A stretch of 64,000 bases of DNA from Haliea sp. (GTDB taxonomy: Bacteria; Pseudomonadota; Gammaproteobacteria; Pseudomonadales; Halieaceae). The notes beneath the pieces were generated by a model that was not told the DNA's origin, did not search any database, and worked only from the letters and a program-made list of their open reading frames with translations. The first letter of the stretch is position 1. Every line of letters begins with the position of its first letter. The stretch is from positions 62,001 through 126,000 of the forward strand of contig JAHEBM010000001.1 of assembly GCA_024642245.1 (NCBI GenBank), in the 5' to 3' direction. Positions 59,035 through 64,000 of the stretch are shown in pieces. The position numbers were made by a program, and so were the translations under genes.

Positions 59035-60192
59035 CTACTCTGTCGGCGCATCGATAACCTGGTCACGGGCGTTGATATACGACTGTTCGGAAATGTGGTG
59101 ATAGGCCCGGGCGCCATCGTAGAACTTCTTGTAGGACGTGTAGACTTTTGCCGCCATCGGGTCCTGGGCTACCAGCTGCCCCATCACCTTTTCACTGGCC
59201 CGGTAAAGGGCCAGCATGACGTCGTCGGGGAGTCGCCGCAGCTGGACCCCGTGATTGTTTACCAGGTCCTGCAGGGCGGCATTATTGCGCGCGGTAAACT
59301 CATCCAGCATATCCTGGTTCGCTGCCCTGGCGGCGTAGGTGACTATTGCCTGCAAATCCTCTGGTAGGGCGTCGAAAGAATCCTTGTTTACTATCAACTC
59401 CAGCATCGAGCCTGGCTCGTGCCAGCCGGGGTAGTAATAATATTTGGCCACCTCATGCAGGCCCAACGCCAGGTCATTGTAGGGGCCCACCCACTCGGTG
59501 GCATCAATCACACCCGTTTGCAGCGAGGTGTAAAGCTCGCCGCCCGGTATGCGCACCGCGGTGCCACCGGCCTCGGCAAATACATCCCCGGCCAGTCCCG
59601 GGATGCGCATTTTCAATCCCTTGAGGTCCTCGATGGAGTTAATTTCGCGGTTAAACCAACCCGCCATCTGTACACCGGTGCTGCCTCCGGCAAACGGTAT
59701 GAGATTAAAGGGCGCGTAGGCCTCGCGCCATAATTCCAGACCGCCACCGTAGTGAAACCAGCCGTTCATCTCCTGGGCATTCATTCCGAAAGGTATGGTG
59801 GTAAAAAATACCGATGCGGGGACCTTGCCCTTCCAGTAGTAGCTGGCCCCGTGACCTGCATCCGCAACACCCTGGGATACCGCGTCAAATACCTCGAAAG
59901 CCGGGACGATCTCGCCCGCGCCATAAACATGGACCTTGAGCCGACCAGCGCTCATTTCATCAACGTAGCGGGAAAAATTTTCTGCGGCGGAACCCAGCCC
60001 GGGAAAGTTCTTTGGCCAGGTGGTAATCATCTTCCACTGGTACCTCCCGACTTCCATCGCCGGGCCTGCGGTAACGACATTGTCCTCCTTTGCGCGACCT
60101 GTCGCCCACAAGCCCAGCACCAGTACCAGTGTGGCGACCAGCACCAGAATGACAAGTGGGGTAAACCGCTGCTCGAGTGTTCCTGCTGCCAT
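59035..60192 (-). CDS. TRAP transporter solute-binding protein (DctP type)
   Basis: 385 residues with an N-terminal hydrophobic segment (TPLVILVLVATLVLVLGLWATG) that may be a signal peptide or membrane anchor. The mature part shows the DctP pattern: WPKNFPGLGSAAENFSRYVDEMSAGRLKVHVYGAGEIVPAFEVFDAVSQG, the strictly conserved LKMRIPGL arginine strand, and LQTGVIDATEWVGPYND with Trp/Glu, as seen in the TakP-like branch that binds 2-oxo acids. That ligand class is an inference. ATG 60192 has GGAG upstream; the track's 60204 is 4 codons longer. It lies on the opposite strand from dctQM, with a thioesterase gene between, and probably supplies their binding protein. Confidence 0.87.
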   Translation of the reverse strand: MAAGTLEQRFTPLVILVLVATLVLVLGLWATGRAKEDNVVTAGPAMEVGRYQWKMITTWPKNFPGLGSAAENFSRYVDEMSAGRLKVHVYGAGEIVPAFEVFDAVSQGVADAGHGASYYWKGKVPASVFFTTIPFGMNAQEMNGWFHYGGGLELWREAYAPFNLIPFAGGSTGVQMAGWFNREINSIEDLKGLKMRIPGLAGDVFAEAGGTAVRIPGGELYTSLQTGVIDATEWVGPYNDLALGLHEVAKYYYYPGWHEPGSMLELIVNKDSFDALPEDLQAIVTYAARAANQDMLDEFTARNNAALQDLVNNHGVQLRRLPDDVMLALYRASEKVMGQLVAQDPMAAKVYTSYKKFYDGARAYHHISEQSYINARDQVIDAPTE

Positions 60193-60233
60193 ACCCTGCT
60201 CCATTCCTTTTTATATTGTTGTGCCTGTCACGC

Positions 60234-62384
60234 CTACATCAACTGCAAATTGGCGTATTGCAGCACCAGCCACTTGGTGCCATCCGTATCAAAATTAACC
60301 TGCACCCGGGCGCTTGCACCTCGCCCCTCAAAGTTTAGCACCACCCCCTCACCAAAGATCTGGTGGTATACCGGCTGCCCGAGACTGAGTTCGGTATCCG
60401 GGACCTGAGCGTGCATCATACTGCTGACCGGCCGCGCCACACTGCTGTGCAGGCGCACCTCCTGCAGCAGTTCTGCGGGAATTTCCCGGATAAATCGCGA
60501 CGGCGTGTTGAGGGTTTCACTGCCGTGCAGGCGCCTGCTCTCGGCATAGGTAATCATCAGCCTTGTCATCGCACGGGTAATACCCACGTAACACAGGCGA
60601 CGTTCCTCCTCCAGGCGCCCGGGTTCTTCGATCGACATGCGGTGGGGAAAGAGGTTCTCCTCCATACCCGCGAGAAACACCAACGGAAACTCCAGGCCCT
60701 TTGCGGAGTGCAGGGTCATCAACTGGACGCTGTCCTCGTGTTCGTCCGCCTGGGCATCACCGGCGTCCAGTGCCGCGTTGTCAAGGAACTGCTGCAGGGG
60801 CGAGAGATCGCCGTCCTCGGGGATAAACTGCTTGGCGGCGCTGACCAGCTCTTCCAGGTTTTCTACCCGCGCCTGGCCTTTCTCGCCTTTTTCCTTCTTG
60901 AAAAACTCGATGAGCCCGGAGCCCTGGATGGCATGCTCTGCCACCTCCTCCAGCGGCATCTCATCGGTACCGCAATCGAGCTCATTGATCAGGGCAATAA
61001 ATCCATCGAGCGCCCCCAGCGCCCGCGGGGGCAGGAGTTTCTCCTCCATGACAGCACCGATAGCCTGCCACAAAGGTATTTCCCTGCTACGGGCACAGTC
61101 GCGCACTACCTCCAGGGTCTTGCCCCCTATGCCCCTTGGGGGCGTGTTGATCACCCGCTCCACCGCGGCATCGTCTCCCCGGTTTAGCAGAAGGCGCAGG
61201 TAGGCCAGGGCGTTGCGAATTTCCATTCGCTCGTAAAAGCGCTGGCCACCATAGATACGGTAGGGCATCTGGGCCCGAATCAGCGCCTCTTCAAGTACCC
61301 GGGACTGGGCATTGGAGCGATAGAGAATCGCGGTTGAGGCGCGCTCATTCCCGGCAGCGGTCCACTGCTCGATCTGCTCCACGATAAAGCGCGCTTCATC
61401 CTGCTCATTGAAACCTGCATAGAGCGTAATTGGCTCCCCGGACTCCCCGGCTGTCCACAGCTCCTTGCCGAGGCGGCCCTGGTTGTTCGCGATGACACCG
61501 TTGGCCGCCCGCAGGATGGTCTGGCTGGAGCGGTAGTTCTGCTCCAGGCGCACCGTTTTCGTACCGGAAAAATCTTCGGTAAACCGCTGAATATTTTCGA
61601 TTTTTGCACCGCGCCAGCCGTAGATGGACTGGTCGTCATCGCCCACCGCAACCACCGGGATATGCTTGCCCGCAAGCACCCGCAGCCAGGCGTATTGAAT
61701 AGTATTGGTGTCCTGGAACTCATCCACCAGGATCTGCCGGAAGCGGCCCTGGTAGTGCCGCAGGACGTCGGGGCTTTGCAGCCATAATTCGTGGGCGCGC
61801 AATAGCAGCTCGGCAAAGTCCACCATACCGCCCCGTTCACAGGCCAGCTCATAGGCGCGGTATACCTGCACCATGGTATGGGCAAACAGGTCACCGGGCG
61901 GCGCTTCAATATGCGCAGAGCGCAGTCCCTCGTCCTTTTGTGCGTTGATATACCACTGGGCCTGCCGCGGCGGCCAGCGCGATTCATCGAGTTCCAGTTC
62001 ACGGCAAACGCGTTTTACCAGGCGAAGCTGGTCGTCACTGTCGAGGATCTGGAAGTTCTGCGGCAGCCCCGCCTCCTTCCAGTGCGCCTTGAGCAGTCGA
62101 TGAGCCAGGCCGTGAAACGTCCCCACCCACATACCGTGGGATGGAACCTGCAGCATTTCCTCGATACGGCCACGCATCTCCCGCGCCGCCTTGTTGGTAA
62201 AGGTTACCGCGAGTATCGACCAGGGTGAAAAACCCTCGGCACGGATCAGCCAGGCAATACGGTGAACCAGCACCCGTGTCTTACCGCTGCCGGCTCCCGC
62301 GAGCACCAGCATGTTCTGGTTGTCGGCGGCTACGGCATCGCGCTGGGCGTCATTGAGAGGGGAGAGAATATCAGATACATCCAT
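60234..62384 (-). CDS. uvrD: DNA helicase II
   Basis: 3'-5' superfamily 1 helicase of nucleotide-excision and mismatch repair. 716 residues: LNDAQRDAVAADNQNMLVLAGAGSGKTRVL (Walker A), AVTFTNKAAREM, DEFQDTN (motif II), GDDDQSIYGWRGA, LEQNYRSS, VQLMTLHSAKGLEFPLVFLAGMEE and YVGITRA, with a C-terminal beta-domain YQHPIFGEG-like PVYHQIFGEGVVLNFEG. Follows UvrD more closely than Rep. No LexA box was seen upstream. Convergent with nothing; dctP lies 29 bases past its stop. Confidence 0.96.
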   Translation of the reverse strand: MDVSDILSPLNDAQRDAVAADNQNMLVLAGAGSGKTRVLVHRIAWLIRAEGFSPWSILAVTFTNKAAREMRGRIEEMLQVPSHGMWVGTFHGLAHRLLKAHWKEAGLPQNFQILDSDDQLRLVKRVCRELELDESRWPPRQAQWYINAQKDEGLRSAHIEAPPGDLFAHTMVQVYRAYELACERGGMVDFAELLLRAHELWLQSPDVLRHYQGRFRQILVDEFQDTNTIQYAWLRVLAGKHIPVVAVGDDDQSIYGWRGAKIENIQRFTEDFSGTKTVRLEQNYRSSQTILRAANGVIANNQGRLGKELWTAGESGEPITLYAGFNEQDEARFIVEQIEQWTAAGNERASTAILYRSNAQSRVLEEALIRAQMPYRIYGGQRFYERMEIRNALAYLRLLLNRGDDAAVERVINTPPRGIGGKTLEVVRDCARSREIPLWQAIGAVMEEKLLPPRALGALDGFIALINELDCGTDEMPLEEVAEHAIQGSGLIEFFKKEKGEKGQARVENLEELVSAAKQFIPEDGDLSPLQQFLDNAALDAGDAQADEHEDSVQLMTLHSAKGLEFPLVFLAGMEENLFPHRMSIEEPGRLEEERRLCYVGITRAMTRLMITYAESRRLHGSETLNTPSRFIREIPAELLQEVRLHSSVARPVSSMMHAQVPDTELSLGQPVYHQIFGEGVVLNFEGRGASARVQVNFDTDGTKWLVLQYANLQLM

Positions 62385-62522
62385 GCCTGCATTCTAACCA
62401 AATTAATGACGGGCAACACGACCCTGCAGCCCTCGGGCTGAATTTTATGGGCCTGAGGTAATTGGTACTTGGGTCTGCTACTATCTGCGAGGTTTTTTCT
62501 TCCAGACAGGCCGTGCCAGCCC

Positions 62523-63656
62523 ATGAATGACAACGAATCGCACCGCAAGCCCGCCAGTGACAAATCCGGGGCCGACTCCAAGCGAGGCGACCCCCTCGAT
62601 GCCACCCCCGGAGACCGGCGACGGGAACCCGTGTTCACGGATTTTGACGAGGATGAAGACTACGAGGAGTCTGATCGCGATACCGATTACGCATCCGCCT
62701 ACGAAGAAGACTCCGAGGACGATGAATACCTGGAACCGCTGGAAGACGAGGAGCCTGATGACGTCACGACAGAGTGGCAGGTACTGGGTGACCCGGCTCC
62801 CCGGCCCCGCGACACGGGCGGAAACCCCTGGGATGTAAAGGACCCGGCTGGAAAAGATGAAGAGGATGAGCACGGGTTTGACGACGAAGAAGCTGCCGAA
62901 TTGGCAAGCGCAGAGTCTGACCTGTTCGAGGATGATGAGCTGGTCGAAGACGAGTCCCTCGAAGGCTGGGATGAGGAAGAAGAGTACCCGGACGACGTCG
63001 AGGACTATGAGATAGAGCACGAGGAACGCGCACACAGCTGGCCACTGGGCCTGGTGATCGTGGGTGTTGTAGCGCTGGTATTGCTTGCCGCCGGGGGATA
63101 CGGCGTCATCCAGCAACGCTCGGCAACCCAGGAAGAAATTCGCCAGCTGCAAGCCACGCTCGCCACGGCGGCCAACCCCGCGGAGGTCGCTGCCAACAGG
63201 GAAGCGCTGCGAGAAATGGAGGAGCTCAATACAAAGTACCAGGCTACGATTGACAACCTGACCCTGGAAAACAGGCGCCTTACCGACATCGTGACAGGGC
63301 TGGAAAAACAACTGGCGTCCAGCAAGGCGGCAGCACCCAGGTCACCTGCGCCAAAACCTGCCCCGGCCAGGGCCGCTCCGGCAAAAACAGCACCCAAACC
63401 CGCCAGCGCGACCGGCACCGGGGGGGACTGGTTTGTGAACTTCAGTTCCTACGCCCAGCGCAGCGTTGCCGAGGACTGGGCCAGAAAACTGCGGCCCTCC
63501 GCTGGCAGGGCGGTGGTAGCGGTCAGCACCAAGGATGGCAAGACTTTTTACCGTGTACGAATCGTAGGTCTGGCTGATCGCACACAGGCCCAGAAAGTCG
63601 CCGGGCAACTGGCATCTGCCTACAAACTGCCACCACTATGGGTAGGTGCGGAATAG
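62523..63656 (+). CDS. SPOR-domain membrane protein with highly acidic cytoplasmic domain
   Basis: 377 residues from ATG 62523. The first ~170 residues are extremely acidic, with long Asp/Glu runs (DEDEDYEESDRDTDY, EYLEPLEDEEPDD). One membrane helix follows (about 175-195, GLVIVGVVALVLLAAGGYGVI), then a periplasmic coiled coil, an Ala/Pro-rich linker and a C-terminal SPOR domain (GGDWFVNFSSYAQRSVAEDWA to YKLPPLWVGAE). SPOR domains bind glycan strands lacking stem peptides at the septum, so a division-related role is likely. The acidic domain has no recognised function. Divergent from uvrD. Confidence 0.85.
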   Translation: MNDNESHRKPASDKSGADSKRGDPLDATPGDRRREPVFTDFDEDEDYEESDRDTDYASAYEEDSEDDEYLEPLEDEEPDDVTTEWQVLGDPAPRPRDTGGNPWDVKDPAGKDEEDEHGFDDEEAAELASAESDLFEDDELVEDESLEGWDEEEEYPDDVEDYEIEHEERAHSWPLGLVIVGVVALVLLAAGGYGVIQQRSATQEEIRQLQATLATAANPAEVAANREALREMEELNTKYQATIDNLTLENRRLTDIVTGLEKQLASSKAAAPRSPAPKPAPARAAPAKTAPKPASATGTGGDWFVNFSSYAQRSVAEDWARKLRPSAGRAVVAVSTKDGKTFYRVRIVGLADRTQAQKVAGQLASAYKLPPLWVGAE

Positions 63657-63730
63657 TTTAAACCCCGGGCTCTTGGCAGGTGCCCGGTGTCCTGTTAATG
63701 TTTTCACGTCTATCAAGGAGAGGTTTTGCT

Positions 63731-64000
63731 ATGAAGAAATTGCCGTTTACAGCATTGGGCCTGGCACTGGCACTGGGAAGTACTGTCAGTATCGCAGCAG
63801 ACTGCACCGCTCCCACTGCGCCACAGGTGGCCGAGGGTAAAAGCTCCAGCCTGGAGCAAATGCTGGCAAGCCAGAAGGCCGTTAAAGAATTCCAGGCTGC
63901 CAACCTTGCCTATATGGGTTGTCTTGAACCTTTGCTCACCGCCGCCGAGGAAGCCGTCACGGCAGGTACGGAGGGGGCAGCCGAGACCTACCAGAAAATC
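63731..64000 (+). CDS. Secreted protein of unknown function, N-terminal part (runs off right edge)
   Basis: At least 90 residues, absent from the ORF track because its stop is outside. GGAGAG precedes the ATG. A clear signal peptide (MKKLPFTALGLALALGSTVS, cleavage after IAA) leads to DCTAPTAPQVAEGKSSSLEQMLASQKAVKEFQAANLAYMGCLEP, with two cysteines about 44 residues apart that could form a disulfide in the periplasm, and a predominantly helical composition. I do not recognise a named family. Confidence 0.75.
   Translation, partial: MKKLPFTALGLALALGSTVSIAADCTAPTAPQVAEGKSSSLEQMLASQKAVKEFQAANLAYMGCLEPLLTAAEEAVTAGTEGAAETYQKI

Noticed and set aside
60234-62384. Possibility that the helicase is Rep or PcrA rather than UvrD
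   Set aside because: Length, motif text and the C-terminal tail fit UvrD better.

Overview
The window reads as a chromosome segment of a free-living gammaproteobacterium. It is GC-rich, densely packed and almost entirely core genes. Many neighbourhoods have the gene order known from Pseudomonas: tkt-epd-pgk-fba beside an ArsR-methyltransferase regulator and metK; gshB-tonB-yqgE-ruvX with pilTU; yggS-proC-yggT-metXW-rdgB-hemW; rpoH-ftsXEY-rsmD-coaD-mutM; rpmBG-radC-coaBC-algC-argB; pyrE/crc/rph-yicC-gmk-rpoZ-spoT-ridA-recG; and a rubredoxin reductase beside ubiCA. A marine Cellvibrionales/Halieaceae-type bacterium is my best guess from overall flavour (TRAP transporter, acidic SPOR protein, rubredoxin-reductase fusion), but the sequence alone does not prove the genus. 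I see no tRNA, rRNA, insertion sequence, phage gene, CRISPR array or replication origin. No gap between genes exceeds about 300 bases.

Layout. 1-5647 (minus strand): a cut-off alpha/beta hydrolase, then fba, pgk, epd and tkt, a central-carbon operon. 5838-11132 (plus): a SAM-cycle operon consisting of an ArsR-type regulator fused to a methyltransferase domain, metK, ahcY, metF and rsmE, with a perfect palindrome in front of it. 11153-24050: a membrane-anchored esterase, the gshB-tonB-yqgE-ruvX group, pilT-pilU (minus), and a tightly coupled plus-strand run yggS-proC-yggT-metX-metW-DUF4426-rdgB-hemW. 24115-29091 (minus): trmB, DUF423, rpoH with a consensus CIRCE box in its leader, and ftsYEX. 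29170-34374: rsmD, coaD, a small secreted or membrane protein, mutM, rpmB-rpmG with a clear promoter and terminator, radC and coaBC. 34468-44132: algC with a membrane-anchored N-terminal half, argB, slmA, DUF4124, pyrE, crc, rph, yicC, gmk and rpoZ. 44172-54659: spoT, ridA, an SDR-type protein, recG, DUF1415, a rubredoxin-rubredoxin reductase fusion, ubiC, ubiA and an acyltransferase-like protein. 54676-64000: a GFA-type zinc protein, DUF938, yaaA, a TRAP transporter (QM together, P on the other strand beyond a thioesterase), uvrD, an acidic SPOR-domain protein and the start of a secreted protein.

How it fits together. The first 11 kb links the non-oxidative pentose/Calvin-type carbon reactions to the methyl cycle, with one divergent control region (5648-5837) between them. 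MetX/MetW and MetF elsewhere in the window feed the same methionine pathway. PilT/PilU and the TonB-like protein suggest type IV pilus motility. SpoT, RpoZ, RpoH and Crc are global regulators of stress and carbon use.

I did not find an undescribed multi-gene system here. The most interesting signals are regulatory: the perfect CIRCE element in front of rpoH, the palindrome overlapping a predicted -35 box in front of the SAM-cycle operon, and architectural oddities such as the rubredoxin fusion, the long AlgC, the absence of dut from its usual place, and the highly acidic SPOR protein.
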